This document shows positions 53,981-64,000 of a stretch of DNA of 64,000 nt, piece by piece (position 1 is the stretch's first letter; every line of letters begins with the position of its first letter). The DNA is taken from NCBI GenBank assembly GCA_949294195.1, contig CASFGK010000009.1, positions 172,839 to 236,838 on the forward strand, read 5' to 3'. Source of the DNA: an uncultured Bacteroidales bacterium (GTDB lineage Bacteria; Bacteroidota; Bacteroidia; Bacteroidales; UBA932). The notes beneath the pieces were generated by a model, which was not told where the DNA came from, did no database searches, and saw only the letters and a program-made list of their open reading frames with translations. The position numbers and the translations under genes are program-made.

Positions 53981-55054
53981 TTATTTGAATTTCTTTTCGA
54001 AGTCCTGCATGCATGCTACAAGAGCCTCGACGCTCTCTTTCGGGCAGGCATTGTAGATGGATGCGCGGAATCCTCCGACGGACCTGTGTCCCTTGATGCC
54101 TACCATGCCACGGCCTTTTGCAAATTCGAGGAATTCATCCTGAAGAGCCTCATAGCCCGGAGCCATGACGAAACATACGTTCATGACAGATCTGTCCTCT
54201 TTGGCTGCAGTCCCGGTGAACAGAGGGTTCCTGTCGATTTCATCGTACAGTATCTGCGCCTTTTCCACATTCATTTTGTTGATGGCCCCGACACCGCCGA
54301 TTCCCTTGAGCCACCTGAGAGTTTCCTTCATGACGAAGATAGGGAAGACAGGAGGAGTGTTGTACATCGAGCCTCCGTCGATATGTACCTTGTAGTCAAG
54401 CATCGTAGGTATATATCTGGTTACTTTTCCGAGAGCATCCTTGCGGATGATGGCGAAAGATACGCCGGCAGGGCCTACATTCTTCTGTGCACCGCCGTAG
54501 ATGAGTGCGTATTTGCTTACATCCACAGGCCTGCTCATTATATCCGAAGACATGTCTGCAATGAGAGGAACAGGACAATCCATGTCGTAGCGTATTTCGG
54601 TGCCGTATATTGTATTGTTGGTCGTGATATGGAAATAGTCTATGTCGGCCGGGATTTCGAATCCTTTGGGAATATAGCTGAAATTCCTGTCTGCAGACGA
54701 TGCCACTGCAAATGCATTGCCGAGTCCTTTTGCTTCCTTGTAGGCTTTCTTTGCCCATACGCCTGTTTCCAGATATCCTGCCTTGTTCTCCAGGAAGTTC
54801 ATCGCGACATAGAGGAACTGCAGGCTGGCTCCTCCGCCGAGGAACACAACTTCATGAGTGTCAGGAATATCAAGTAGCTCTTTCCAGAGTGCGCGGCATT
54901 CGTCCATTACTGCTCCCCATTCTTTTGACCTGTGGGAAACTTCTATTACAGCCATGCCTGTTCCGGCAAAATCCTTGAGAGCCTCAATGGAATTTTCAAT
55001 GGCCTCGTCCGGAAGGATGCAAGGCCCTGCGTTGAAATTATGTACCTTTTTCAT
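53981..55054 (-). CDS. serC: Phosphoserine aminotransferase
   Basis: 357 residues. PLP-dependent class V aminotransferase: [18 protein letters not shown] at the start, [15 protein letters not shown], the lysine in [19 protein letters not shown], and [20 protein letters not shown]. Converts 3-phosphohydroxypyruvate and glutamate to phosphoserine. It is the first gene of the serC-serA-DUF1015 group; a gap of 191 bp to serA without an obvious promoter leaves it open whether they share one transcript. Confidence 0.96.
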   Translation of the reverse strand: MKKVHNFNAGPCILPDEAIENSIEALKDFAGTGMAVIEVSHRSKEWGAVMDECRALWKELLDIPDTHEVVFLGGGASLQFLYVAMNFLENKAGYLETGVWAKKAYKEAKGLGNAFAVASSADRNFSYIPKGFEIPADIDYFHITTNNTIYGTEIRYDMDCPVPLIADMSSDIMSRPVDVSKYALIYGGAQKNVGPAGVSFAIIRKDALGKVTRYIPTMLDYKVHIDGGSMYNTPPVFPIFVMKETLRWLKGIGGVGAINKMNVEKAQILYDEIDRNPLFTGTAAKEDRSVMNVCFVMAPGYEALQDEFLEFAKGRGMVGIKGHRSVGGFRASIYNACPKESVEALVACMQDFEKKFK

Positions 55055-55114
55055 GTGACTTTGGTTATTTGTTGATGATTTTAATCAAAACGGCACTAAA
55101 AATAATGAATTTTT

Positions 55115-55573
55115 CTAAAATAAGCCCCTTATGTCTGAATTTTTTTCGCAATAATGGCAATGGAGTAATATTTCGTTACCGTTCTTGATGGTGGTGAACT
55201 TTGTCCTGACCGGCTGGTGGTTGGTGATGCATTTGGGGTTCATGCATTTGGCGATGCCTTCTACGACGGACGGCATTTCCAGTTTTTTCTTCTCGACCAC
55301 CCGGAATTCCTTTATGATGTTCACAGTGGCATCAGGAGCGATGAGCGCCAGCTTGTTGAGTTCGTCATCCTCGAAAAACCTGTCCGCTATTTTGATTATT
55401 CCCTTTTTTCCGTAGAGTTTGCTGTTGAGGTTGATGCCTATGGTGATCCTGCTTTCGAGCCCCTTGAGGTTCAGGATATCCAAAGCCTTGTAGACGTTTT
55501 CTGCCGGAATGTGGTCCAGTACGGTGCCGTTCTCCAGAGCACTTACTATGAGTTCTTTGTTGTTGTGTGTCAT
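55115..55573 (-). CDS. pyrI: Aspartate carbamoyltransferase regulatory chain
   Basis: 152 residues, the usual length. N-terminal allosteric domain (TVLDHIPAENVYKALDILNL; IGINLNSKLYGKKGIIKI) and a C-terminal zinc domain with four Cys in CMNPKCITNH and CHYCEKN. It binds nucleotide effectors and assembles with PyrB. Starts 12 bp after the pyrB stop. Confidence 0.96.
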   Translation of the reverse strand: MTHNNKELIVSALENGTVLDHIPAENVYKALDILNLKGLESRITIGINLNSKLYGKKGIIKIADRFFEDDELNKLALIAPDATVNIIKEFRVVEKKKLEMPSVVEGIAKCMNPKCITNHQPVRTKFTTIKNGNEILLHCHYCEKNSDIRGLF

Positions 55574-55585
55574 GATTCTTTCCTT

Positions 55586-56500
55586 TTACCTGTAACCGAG
55601 AAGATATGCGATGATAGCCATGCGGACGTACAGCCCGTTCTCAGCCTGCTTGAAATAATATGCATATGGAGTATCGTCCACATCCTGTTCTATTTCACCG
55701 ACCCTCGGGAGAGGGTGGAGTATTTTCATGTTCGGTTTTACATTGGAGAGCATGGATGCCGTCAGGCGGTATACGTCCTTTACTTTTTCGTATTCCATCG
55801 GGTCGGTGAACCTTTCCTGCTGCACTCTGGTCATGTACAGGATGTCGCAGTCGTTGAGGTGTTCTTCCAGAGACGCCGTTTCGTGGTAGCGGATGCCTTT
55901 GCCGTCCAGAAAGTTCTTGTATTCGACCGGCATTTTCAGTTCCTCGGGGGAAGTGAATATGAATTCTGGGCTGAAATGTGACATCGCCTGGAGCAGCGAG
56001 TGGGTGGTACGTCCGTATTTCAGGTCCCCTACCATGTTGATAGCCAGATGGTCGAGATGTCCTTGCGTCTGCATTATGCTGTAAAGATCCAGCAGTGTCT
56101 GTGACGGATGCTGGTTGGCTCCGTCTCCTGCGTTGACTACCGGGACAGACGCGACTTCGGAAGCATACCGTGAACTTCCTTCAAGCGGATGACGCATGAT
56201 AATCATGTCCACATAGTTGGATACCATTTTGATGGTATCTTTGAGGGTTTCTCCCTTACTGACACTTGTGTTGGTGGCGTCAGAAAATCCTATTACCTTG
56301 GCTCCCAGTCTGTTGACTGCTGTCTCAAAACTGAGCCTGGTCCTGGTTGACGGCTCGAAGAAGATACATGCGATCACCTTGCCTTCAAGGATTTTCTGCA
56401 CTCTGTTCCTTTCGAACTCCTTGGCGACTTCCAGTACATGCAGGATTTCTTCCTTGGTGAAATCCTGGATTGAAATCAGACTTTTGTGATTGTGGTCCAT
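55586..56500 (-). CDS. pyrB: Aspartate carbamoyltransferase catalytic chain
   Basis: 304 residues from the ATG at 56500 ([20 protein letters not shown]). Carbamoyl-phosphate loop [15 protein letters not shown], the 80s-loop region [40 protein letters not shown], and [15 protein letters not shown] are all conserved. Second step of pyrimidine synthesis. Lies 23 bp after yigZ, giving a yigZ-pyrB-pyrI order. Confidence 0.97.
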   Translation of the reverse strand: MDHNHKSLISIQDFTKEEILHVLEVAKEFERNRVQKILEGKVIACIFFEPSTRTRLSFETAVNRLGAKVIGFSDATNTSVSKGETLKDTIKMVSNYVDMIIMRHPLEGSSRYASEVASVPVVNAGDGANQHPSQTLLDLYSIMQTQGHLDHLAINMVGDLKYGRTTHSLLQAMSHFSPEFIFTSPEELKMPVEYKNFLDGKGIRYHETASLEEHLNDCDILYMTRVQQERFTDPMEYEKVKDVYRLTASMLSNVKPNMKILHPLPRVGEIEQDVDDTPYAYYFKQAENGLYVRMAIIAYLLGYR

Positions 56501-56523
56501 ATAAGTTGAATTGATTTTACCCG

Positions 56524-57147
56524 TTATTCGGCCTCTTCCGCACAGCATCCTTCTATCTTGCTGCAGGTCTCAAGGAACTTGTCCGCAAGTGAAAGCCTTA
56601 CCGTGACTTCCATCGAGCACTCCATGCCGAAATCCTGATGTCCCGGAACAAGTCCCATATCCTTGATCATTTTCATTACATCGTTCATGTTCAGGTAGCC
56701 GAAAGACAGCCGGAATCTCCGGCCTGCTGTCTTTTCGACAATCCTGGCATTTGAAATGGCATCAGCTGCAGAAGTCTTGTATGCACGGATAAGTCCCGGG
56801 ATGCCCAGTTTTATTCCTCCGAAATACCTCACTACCACTATAAGTATATCGCTCAGCCCGTTGGCGTCAATCTGTCCGAGGATGGGACGGCCGGCAGAGG
56901 ACGACGGCTCTCCGTCATCGTTGGCGCGGAACACGTCTCCCTTATATCCGAGACGGTACGCATAGCAGTGGTGTCTGGCATCGTGATATTCTTTTTTCAG
57001 GGAAGCGACGATTTCCTTTATTTCGGATTCGGTTTCAACCGGGTAGGCGAGGGCAATGAATCTGCTGCCATTGTCCTTGAACAGTCCTTCAGATCTGGAG
57101 GCGATGCTCCTGTAGGAATCATTTGTCTGGTCACCGGTTCCGTTCAT
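56524..57147 (-). CDS. yigZ: YigZ/IMPACT family protein
   Basis: 207 residues from the ATG at 57147 ([16 protein letters not shown]); the longer frame to 57261 runs under the divergent gene. Family marks: [29 protein letters not shown], the block [17 protein letters not shown], and [19 protein letters not shown]. The cellular role of this family is not settled; its eukaryotic relative IMPACT regulates translation control by GCN2. Upstream in the pyrB transcript. Confidence 0.92.
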   Translation of the reverse strand: MNGTGDQTNDSYRSIASRSEGLFKDNGSRFIALAYPVETESEIKEIVASLKKEYHDARHHCYAYRLGYKGDVFRANDDGEPSSSAGRPILGQIDANGLSDILIVVVRYFGGIKLGIPGLIRAYKTSAADAISNARIVEKTAGRRFRLSFGYLNMNDVMKMIKDMGLVPGHQDFGMECSMEVTVRLSLADKFLETCSKIEGCCAEEAE

Positions 57148-57187
57148 ACCGAATTCAAAATTAGCGAAAATTTTTGGAAATATTTTG

Positions 57188-57195
57188 TACCTTTG
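57188..57195 (+). promoter_or_regulatory. -7 box upstream of the pRiA4b ORF-3-like gene
   Basis: TACCTTTG matches TAnnTTTG and sits 29 bp before the ATG at 57224. No good -33 box was found at the right distance. Confidence 0.45.
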
Positions 57196-57223
57196 GGTGC
57201 TTTTTGGCAAAAGTGGTATTGAT

Positions 57224-57760
57224 ATGGTATTGAGATATAGAGTTTCACTCCCTGGAATCAAGGGATTTGCAAGAGTTTATGAGGTCAAGGATACGATGAC
57301 CCTTTATTCCCTGCACAAGCAGATGCGTGCGGATATGGATTTCCCGCAGGACCAGATGGTCCTTTTCAAGGCCGAAGACGGGAACGGAAAGGTGATCTCC
57401 CGTTACGGGATTTTCGACCTCGGAGCCGGGACCATAGATTCGGTGACATTCGGGCAGACATACAGGAAAGGGGAGACGACATTCATATATTTCTATGACA
57501 CAACCAACGCGAAAAGTGTCATAGTCACCTGCGAAGGCCCTGTCGAAGAGCGCAGGGGAACGGTCTACCCTGTCCTTGTGGAGACGAAAGGACCGAATCC
57601 TGTCGAGTTCGAAAACGGATATGTGGCGTTCGAGGATCTGCCTGATGACAAGAAAAGATCCATACAGACCGGAGAAGCCGACGATGATGACATTGACGAT
57701 GAAGACGACGGTGATTCGGATACTGAAGAGATATATGACGAAGGTCAGGATGATGAATGA
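57224..57760 (+). CDS. pRiA4b ORF-3-like protein with acidic tail
   Basis: 178 residues from the ATG at 57224 (MVLRYRVSLPGIKGFARVYEV). The pattern YRVSLPGIKGFARVYEV, TLYSLHKQM, and TTFIYFYDTTNAKSVIV resembles the plasmid pRiA4b ORF-3 family fold. The last 35 residues are almost all Asp, Glu and small residues (DDDDIDDEDDGDSDTEE). The stop overlaps the miaA start (ATGA), so they are cotranscribed. Function unknown. Confidence 0.7.
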   Translation: MVLRYRVSLPGIKGFARVYEVKDTMTLYSLHKQMRADMDFPQDQMVLFKAEDGNGKVISRYGIFDLGAGTIDSVTFGQTYRKGETTFIYFYDTTNAKSVIVTCEGPVEERRGTVYPVLVETKGPNPVEFENGYVAFEDLPDDKKRSIQTGEADDDDIDDEDDGDSDTEEIYDEGQDDE

Positions 57761-58671
57761 AAAGGCTTCTGATAGTTCTGGGTCCGACTGCTGTAGGCAA
57801 GACAGACTATAGCATGGAACTGGCGCAGAAGTACGGCTCGCCGGTCATCTCCTGCGATTCCAGACAGATATACAGGGAAATGACAATAGGGACTGCCGTC
57901 CCGTCCGCTTCACAGCTTGCCGCTGTGAAGCATTATTTTATCCATACCAATACCGTTACGGAGCTTTATACGGCCGGCAGATATGAGATTGAAGCGATAG
58001 CTTTGGTCGAAAGGCTTTTTTCCGAAGGTCATGAAACACTTGTGATGGCCGGCGGTTCCGGTTTTTATATTGATGCGGTGTGTAACGGACTGGACGATTT
58101 TCCCGCAGCGGACATGCAGTTGAGGGAAGAGCTTGCCCGCAGGTTGGCTCAGGAAGGAGTGGAGTCTCTTCGTCTGGATCTGAAACGCCTTGATCCGGAG
58201 AGTTATGCCTCTATCGACATTGCCAACGGCCAGAGGGTCGTCAGGGCTCTTGAAGTGTGTCTTATGACAGGAAGGAAGTTCTCGTCATTCAAGACATCTC
58301 CGGCAAAAAAAAGGGATTTCCTGATTGAAAAGACAGGCCTGATGCGTCCTCGGGAAGAACTGTATGAGAGGATTGACCGTAGGGTCGTGCAGATGATTGA
58401 CGACGGGCTGGTTGACGAGGTGAAATCGCTGCTGCCGTACAGGGAATATGCCGCTCTCCAGACAGTAGGGTATAAGGAGATATTCGCATATCTGGATTAT
58501 TGCGCCGGTAAGGAATACAAACCTCCGGTTTCGGGCCAGCATAAAAACGACGGCCCCGTCACTACTTTGGACAGAGCCGTCGAGCTCATTCAGAGGAATA
58601 CACGCCATTACGCCAAGCGCCAGATGTCTTACTGGCGCAGGGACGGGAGTATTGTATGGAAAACCATCTGA
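57757..58671 (+). CDS. miaA: tRNA dimethylallyltransferase
   Basis: 304 residues. P-loop LIVLGPTAVGKTDYSMELA, SCDSRQIYREMTIGTA, the AGGSGFYIDAV motif and the C-terminal LQTVGYKEIFAYLDY and RNTRHYAKRQMSYWRRD are diagnostic. Adds a dimethylallyl group to A37 of tRNAs reading UNN codons. Four-base overlap with the preceding gene. Confidence 0.96.
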   Translation: MKRLLIVLGPTAVGKTDYSMELAQKYGSPVISCDSRQIYREMTIGTAVPSASQLAAVKHYFIHTNTVTELYTAGRYEIEAIALVERLFSEGHETLVMAGGSGFYIDAVCNGLDDFPAADMQLREELARRLAQEGVESLRLDLKRLDPESYASIDIANGQRVVRALEVCLMTGRKFSSFKTSPAKKRDFLIEKTGLMRPREELYERIDRRVVQMIDDGLVDEVKSLLPYREYAALQTVGYKEIFAYLDYCAGKEYKPPVSGQHKNDGPVTTLDRAVELIQRNTRHYAKRQMSYWRRDGSIVWKTI

Positions 58672-58705
58672 TACTTTGCAGGCGGGGAAGGTCTCTTCCG
58701 TCCTT

Positions 58706-59926
58706 TTACATGGCGAACAGTCCTATAATGTTGATTATCACCTTCGACGCCTTTTCCATGCTTTCGAGAGGGACATATTCCAGTTTTCCGTGGAAGTTGT
58801 GCCCGCCGGCGAAGATGTTCGGACAAGGCAGTCCCATAAAAGACAGGTTGGCTCCGTCCGTACCGCCTCTGATAGGCTGGATATGAGGTTTGATACCTTC
58901 CATTTCCATGGCTTTTACAGCCTTTTCTATGATATGGTAATGAGGCTCGACCTCTTTTCGCATGTTGTAGTATTGGTGCTTTATCTGCACGGAAGCCGTC
59001 CCTTCCCCGTATTTTGCATTTATAAAATCCACGCACTGCTGCAGCACCTTTTTCTTGTTTTCGTACAGACCCATGTCGTGGTCTCTGATGATATATGAGA
59101 AATCCGCTTCTTCGACTGTCCCTCTGAAATCGGTGATGTGGAAGAACCCGTCATAACCTTCCGTATATTCCGGTCTCTGCTCTACAGGGAGCAGGTTGTT
59201 GAGCTCCATGCCTATCAGTATGGCATTCAGCATCTTGCCTTTTGCATACCCTGGATGGATGTTGCGTCCCTGAATATGGACTGACGCTGCTGCGGCATTG
59301 AAGTTCTCGTATTCGAGTTCGCCTATGGCGCCTCCGTCCATGGTGTAGGCATAATCCGCCCCGAATTTCTTTACGTCGAATTTCACGACACCGCGACCGA
59401 TTTCCTCATCGGGAGTGAATCCTATTTTGATATCTCCATGTTTGAACTCGGGATGCTCCACTATATACTGCACCGCATCCATGATTTCTGCTACTCCGGC
59501 CTTGTCATCTGCCCCCAGAAGCGTAGTGCCGTCCGTGGTAATGACGGTCTGGCCCCGATAGCTTTCCAGTTCCGGGAAGTCGCTTACTTTAAGGGAAAGC
59601 CCTGATGTCTTGTCCAGCAGGATGTCTTTTCCGTCATAATCCTTGATTATCTGCGGTCTGATGTCTTTTCCGGAAGCATCAGGAGACGTATCCACATGTG
59701 CTATGAAGCCGACGGCAGGGACTTTTTCCCCGCAATTTGACGGGATGCTTGCCATGACATATCCGTATTCGTCAAGAGTCGCTTCGACTCCCATTGCTGA
59801 AAGTTCGTCCTTCAGCATTCCCAGCAGGTCAAGCTGTCTTGCACTGCTCGGCTGTGTTTCCGACTCAGGGTCAGACTGCGTGTCCACTGACACGTATCTC
59901 AGAAATCTGTCAAGTATCTTTTCCAT
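58706..59926 (-). CDS. pepT: Peptidase T (tripeptide aminopeptidase)
   Basis: 406 residues, the standard length. Zinc-dependent M20 family: VGFIAHVDTSPDASG (metal His, catalytic Asp), TLLGADDKAGVAEIM, FTPDEEIGRG (catalytic Glu and metal Glu), YTMDGGAIGELEYENFNAA, and the last metal His in IFAGGHNFHGKLE. Cleaves N-terminal residues from tripeptides in the cytoplasm. Fits a peptide-consuming lifestyle together with the proteases and the OPT transporter. Confidence 0.97.
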   Translation of the reverse strand: MEKILDRFLRYVSVDTQSDPESETQPSSARQLDLLGMLKDELSAMGVEATLDEYGYVMASIPSNCGEKVPAVGFIAHVDTSPDASGKDIRPQIIKDYDGKDILLDKTSGLSLKVSDFPELESYRGQTVITTDGTTLLGADDKAGVAEIMDAVQYIVEHPEFKHGDIKIGFTPDEEIGRGVVKFDVKKFGADYAYTMDGGAIGELEYENFNAAAASVHIQGRNIHPGYAKGKMLNAILIGMELNNLLPVEQRPEYTEGYDGFFHITDFRGTVEEADFSYIIRDHDMGLYENKKKVLQQCVDFINAKYGEGTASVQIKHQYYNMRKEVEPHYHIIEKAVKAMEMEGIKPHIQPIRGGTDGANLSFMGLPCPNIFAGGHNFHGKLEYVPLESMEKASKVIINIIGLFAM

Positions 59927-59986
59927 TTGCTGTTGTATTGTTTATTTGAATTTCCTGTGATTTTCCGTTATACTGTGCACTCCTGT

Positions 59987-60835
59987 TCACATCAATATCA
60001 GGCTGACGCCCATTACTGCCATTCCGGCGACCACTCCGGCTATGGCTACATGGTGTTTTCCGTATTTTTCCGCCGTCGGCAGCAGCTCGTCCAGAGATAT
60101 GTATATCATGATGCCGGCCACTGCCGCCAGAATCAGTGGGAATGCCGCTCCTTCTCCTGAAATCTCTACTCCGAAGATGGCTGTGACAGCATAGCAGAGA
60201 GCGGCGCCGGCCGGTTCTGTAAGTCCGGACAGGGTGGCGTACATCACTGCCTTTCCTTTGCTTTTGGTCGCGTAGTATATCGGAATCGCTACTGCAATTC
60301 CTTCAGGGATGTTGTGTATTGCCACTGCGAATGTGATACCGGCTCCCATCTGCGACCCGCTCAGTGCGCTGACGAATGTTGCCATGCCCTCTGGAAAATT
60401 ATGTATCGCAATAGCCAGAGCTGACATGATTCCGAGTTTCTTCAGTGCCTGATGGCCGGACTTTTTTTCCGAAACGGAAATCATTTCCGTGGCTGCCGTT
60501 CTCGAATCAAGCGACAGTCCGGACGCTTCATGCGGGTTTTCGTACTCGGGAATGAGAAAATCGATCATGAATATAAGCCCCATTCCCGCAAAGAATGACA
60601 CGAGTACAAGCGCTTTCCCGTTGATGCCGGAGTAGACGGCATTCGAGATGGCGTATTGGGCTTCCGGATACAACTCTGCCAGAGAGATGAAAATCATCAC
60701 TCCGGCCGAAAGACCCAAAGCGCCGGCCAGGAAGTTGCTGCTGAGCTTTTTGCCCGGAATTATCAGCAGTCCTCCAAGCCCGGTGGCGGCACCGGCCAGC
60801 AGAGTAAGCAGCAATGCATGTAGTACTTCGTTCAT
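59987..60835 (-). CDS. zupT: ZIP-family metal transporter (ZupT-like)
   Basis: 282 residues with about eight membrane segments. Metal-binding transmembrane motifs are AIAIHNFPEGMATFVSAL and FAVAIHNIPEGIAVAIPIYY; a variable loop with charged residues (about 90-140) separates the halves. ZupT takes up zinc and other divalent metals. Flanked by pepT and the OPT gene on the same strand, with gaps of 60-70 bp. Confidence 0.92.
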   Translation of the reverse strand: MNEVLHALLLTLLAGAATGLGGLLIIPGKKLSSNFLAGALGLSAGVMIFISLAELYPEAQYAISNAVYSGINGKALVLVSFFAGMGLIFMIDFLIPEYENPHEASGLSLDSRTAATEMISVSEKKSGHQALKKLGIMSALAIAIHNFPEGMATFVSALSGSQMGAGITFAVAIHNIPEGIAVAIPIYYATKSKGKAVMYATLSGLTEPAGAALCYAVTAIFGVEISGEGAAFPLILAAVAGIMIYISLDELLPTAEKYGKHHVAIAGVVAGMAVMGVSLILM

Positions 60836-60906
60836 TCCCTGATAATTATCGGGCCTGTCCGCATAAAGCCCTGTCGTTTTTACGATCCGGGTGCAGGCAG
60901 CCGGTT

Positions 60907-62892
60907 TTATTCTGTCTTTTTGGTTTTGACGGCAGAGTATATGATATATGCGATGATTGCGGCATAAGGGATGACCGCAACCGGTTCAGTCCATGGGGAA
61001 GGCTTCATGAAAGCATCCACCTGGGCGAATCTCAGTATCGCGCTTACCACACCCATGAGTGCTCCTCCGGCGATGAAACCGGAAGCTATGAGAGTGCCTT
61101 TCTCCTGACGTGCATTGTTGATCTCCTTATCCTTGCTTCGGGTGCTTACAAACCATGAAATGGCACCTCCGACGAGCATCGGAAGGTTGAGGTCGATAGG
61201 TATGAACATTCCAAGGGCAAAGGCCAGGGCAGGTACTTTAAAGACAGTCAGGACAATGGCGATCAGGGCTCCGATCCCGTACATGAGCCATGGAGCTCCC
61301 CCGCCGTTCATCATCGGCTCGATGACTGCCGCCATGGCGTTTGCCTGAGGGGCGACAAGGGCGTTTTCTCCGGTAAATCCGTAAGTCTTGTTGAGCACGA
61401 GCATTACGCCGCCTACTGTAGCTGCGGCCACCAGAGTACCGAGGAATTTCCATGTTTCCTGGTTTCTCGGCGTAGTCCCTATCCAATAGCCTATCTTGAG
61501 GTCCGTGATGAAAGCTCCTGCGACTGACAGTGCCGTGCATACTACTCCGCCTATTATAAGTGCGGCTGTCATTCCGGCAGTACCGTTAAGACCCGCCGCG
61601 ACCATAACGAGTGATGCCAGTATAAGTGTCATGAGAGTCATGCCGCTGACAGGGTTCGATCCGACGATGGCAATGGCGTTGGCCGCCACCGTGGTAAACA
61701 GGAACGCTATGATTCCGACTACCAGAAGACCTATGATGGCGTGCCAGATGTTGTCGACTACTCCGAATGCAAAGAATATCAGGATGGCCAGCAGGGTGAG
61801 TACTATACCTATGACAATGATTTTCATGGAGATGTCACGCTGCGTCCTGATTGTGTCGGCTTCAGCGCCGGTCTTTTTGCGTCTGAACTCTCCGGCGGCA
61901 AGGCCGAGGGCCGATTTGATGACACCGAAGGATTTTATTATTCCGATAATTCCTGCTGTGGCGATACCGCCTATGCCGATATGCCTGGCATAGTCAGAGA
62001 AAATCTGTTCGGCGGACATCTCCCCGACCGTTGCGGTAACTCCCGTATTCATCAGATCGATGACCTGGCCGCCCCATATGAGGTTCATAAGCGGTATGAT
62101 GACCAGCCAGACAAGGAAACTTCCGCAGCAGATGATGAAGGCGTACTTGAGCCCGACTATATATCCCAGTCCCAGAACTGCAGCTCCCGTGTTGAGTTTC
62201 AGTACTACCTTGGCCTTCTCGGCGACAGCCTCTCCGAACGGCAGTATTCTTGTGGTGACAGTTTCTCCCCAAAGACCGAATGTGGAGATTATGAAATCAT
62301 ACAGTCCTCCTATAAGTCCGCTGACCAGCAGGGTCTTGGCTCCCTTTCCACCGCTTTCCCCGCTGACAAGCACCTGTGTTGTGGCCGTCGCTTCCGGGAA
62401 AGGGTATTTCCCGTGCATTTCCTTTACAAAATATTTTCTGAAAGGGATAAGGAACAGGATACCGAGGACACCTCCGAGAAGGGAAGAGAAAAACACTTTC
62501 GTGAAGTTTACCGTAAGCTCTGGATATTTGTCCTGTAATATATATAGTGCGGGAAGCGTGAAAATCGCTCCGGCAACGATACCTCCCGAGCAGGAGCCTA
62601 TGGACTGGATTATGACATTCTGTCCCAGAGCATTTTTCTTTCCCAAAGCACTTGATACTCCCACTGCGATGATGGCTATGGGGATTGCCGCTTCAAACAC
62701 CTGTCCGACCTTCAGCCCGAGAAATGCTGCAGCTGCTGAAAAGATGATTGTCATCAGGAGGCCCATACCTACAGAATATGGAGTTACCTCCGGATAGGTC
62801 TTCTCCGGGGAAAGCAGCGGCTTGTATTCCTCTCCTGGCTTGAGTTCCCTGTGCGCGTTTTCAGGCAAACTCGTCTTCTTTTTTTCTTCCAT
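60907..62892 (-). CDS. OPT family oligopeptide transporter
   Basis: 661 residues with some 14-16 hydrophobic segments. The start PLLSPEKTYPEVTPYSVGMGLLM and GKYPFPEATATTQVLVSGES are typical of bacterial OPT transporters. LGYIVGLKYAFIICCGSFLVW lies in the middle and GMFIPIDLNLPMLVGGAISWF near the end. Likely proton-coupled uptake of peptides. It has a perfect Bacteroidota promoter upstream. The neighbouring peptidase T would process imported peptides. Confidence 0.93.
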   Translation of the reverse strand: MEEKKKTSLPENAHRELKPGEEYKPLLSPEKTYPEVTPYSVGMGLLMTIIFSAAAAFLGLKVGQVFEAAIPIAIIAVGVSSALGKKNALGQNVIIQSIGSCSGGIVAGAIFTLPALYILQDKYPELTVNFTKVFFSSLLGGVLGILFLIPFRKYFVKEMHGKYPFPEATATTQVLVSGESGGKGAKTLLVSGLIGGLYDFIISTFGLWGETVTTRILPFGEAVAEKAKVVLKLNTGAAVLGLGYIVGLKYAFIICCGSFLVWLVIIPLMNLIWGGQVIDLMNTGVTATVGEMSAEQIFSDYARHIGIGGIATAGIIGIIKSFGVIKSALGLAAGEFRRKKTGAEADTIRTQRDISMKIIVIGIVLTLLAILIFFAFGVVDNIWHAIIGLLVVGIIAFLFTTVAANAIAIVGSNPVSGMTLMTLILASLVMVAAGLNGTAGMTAALIIGGVVCTALSVAGAFITDLKIGYWIGTTPRNQETWKFLGTLVAAATVGGVMLVLNKTYGFTGENALVAPQANAMAAVIEPMMNGGGAPWLMYGIGALIAIVLTVFKVPALAFALGMFIPIDLNLPMLVGGAISWFVSTRSKDKEINNARQEKGTLIASGFIAGGALMGVVSAILRFAQVDAFMKPSPWTEPVAVIPYAAIIAYIIYSAVKTKKTE

Positions 62893-62930
62893 GTTATCAG
62901 ATTTTATTCGTGAGTGAATAGTTCAACCGG

Positions 62931-62961
62931 CAAATTTAGAATCAGTTTGACTCTTTTCAAA
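62931..62961 (-). promoter_or_regulatory. Bacteroidota promoter of the OPT transporter gene
   Basis: On the minus strand TTTG (62961-62958) and TAAATTTG (62938-62931), spaced 19 bp, match the consensus. Transcription would begin near 62924, about 32 nt before the start codon. Confidence 0.75.
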
Positions 62962-63132
62962 ACAATATGATTCAAAATACAGACAATTATTCCCGGGAGA
63001 CCGTTTCCGGTCTGCATGGACCGCTTTTTAATGGAATGAAATTTTATAAAAGAGCAAAATGCTGTGAATCAACATATTGATGAAATCAGAAGAAAATTTT
63101 TTCAAAAAAATCGAAAAAATAATGCAGAAAAA

Positions 63133-63163
63133 TTTGGAGGTAATGAAAAAGTCCGTATCTTTG
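63133..63163 (+). promoter_or_regulatory. Promoter directly upstream of the 23S rRNA gene
   Basis: TTTG (63133-63136) and TATCTTTG (63156-63163) with 19 bp between are an exact match to the Bacteroidota consensus, preceded by an A/T-rich stretch (63090-63130) like an UP element. Transcription should begin near 63170. Confidence 0.75.
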
Positions 63164-63330
63164 CAGCCCGTTTGAGAAAAAACGGTATGAAAACCCCTCG
63201 GGGTGACAGATCATTGACAAGTATGAGAGATAAACAAACGAGGTAAAAAGAAAGCAAAGAGATTGGTCTTTTTTTAAAGAGATACAATTTCACGAGGCAA
63301 GACGAAAGTCATTGGCAACGAACCACGAGA
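63164..63330 (+). other. Leader of the 23S rRNA transcript
   Basis: About 160 bp between the promoter and the 23S sequence. It contains a small hairpin CCCCTCGGGG (63194-63203) and a stretch (GATCATTGACAAGTATGAG) like the antitermination and processing leaders of rRNA operons in this phylum. No tRNA or 16S sequence is present in it. Confidence 0.6.

Positions 63331-64000
<670 letters not shown>

Noticed and set aside
55115-57261. Long plus-strand open frames opposite pyrI, pyrB and yigZ
   Set aside because: The minus-strand products are unmistakable conserved enzymes; the plus-strand frames are shadows.
63064-63246. 60-codon plus-strand frame upstream of the 23S gene
   Set aside because: It spans the rRNA promoter and leader; composition follows the A-rich upstream element.

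Overview
This window comes from a member of the Bacteroidota, most likely order Bacteroidales. The evidence is three SusC-type TonB-dependent receptors with SusD lipoproteins, a type IX secretion C-terminal domain with a PorV-like barrel protein, Bacteroidota promoters (TTTG, 19-20 bp, TAnnTTTG), a pyrB-pyrI pair and a uridine-kinase fusion typical of the phylum. No tRNA gene was recognised. Species cannot be fixed from the sequence alone.

Left part (1-25.4 kb): receptor loci with signs of DNA inversion. SusC-A (partial, minus) is followed rightwards by a minus-strand AAA-ATPase and a minus-strand locus of lipoprotein, subtilisin-like protease, lipoprotein, SusD and SusC-B. A Mpi-family serine invertase and a plus-strand locus follow: SusC-C, SusD, Calx-beta-like lipoprotein, exported unknown, subtilisin-like protease with a type IX sorting domain, and PorV-like protein. 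The two complete loci look like protein or peptide scavenging systems. All three susC genes share the same 26-bp element just before the start codon. SusC-A and SusC-C share a 147-bp inverted repeat. SusC-A and SusC-B share a 387-bp direct repeat that contains an 18-bp inverted repeat. Only SusC-C has a recognisable promoter, and it lies inside the segments that inversion at these repeats would flip. I propose that one promoter is shuffled among three receptors.

Middle part (25.4-38.7 kb): mostly core genes (nucleoside kinase, uvrA, metallo-hydrolase, tsaC, rsmE, DEAD-box helicase, phosphodiesterase, radA, membrane-anchored peptide deformylase), then a collapsed ATPase pseudogene and an intact ATPase.

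Accessory part (38.8-51.4 kb): a probable graspetide (ATP-grasp RiPP) cluster with its own promoter, precursor and ATP-grasp ligase, two proteins sharing an unassigned domain, and a membrane protein. It is followed by an ATPase with an overlapping partner gene and a WYL regulator. Small stand-alone genes follow: OmdA-like, exonuclease, metallo-hydrolase, monooxygenase, a decayed endonuclease, a DNA alkylation repair protein and a DUF4143 ATPase.

Right part (51.5-64 kb): DUF1015-serA-serC, yigZ-pyrB-pyrI, a pRiA4b ORF-3-like gene overlapping miaA, pepT, a ZIP transporter, an OPT transporter, and the start of a 23S rRNA gene. The 23S gene has its own promoter and no 16S or tRNA genes in front of it.
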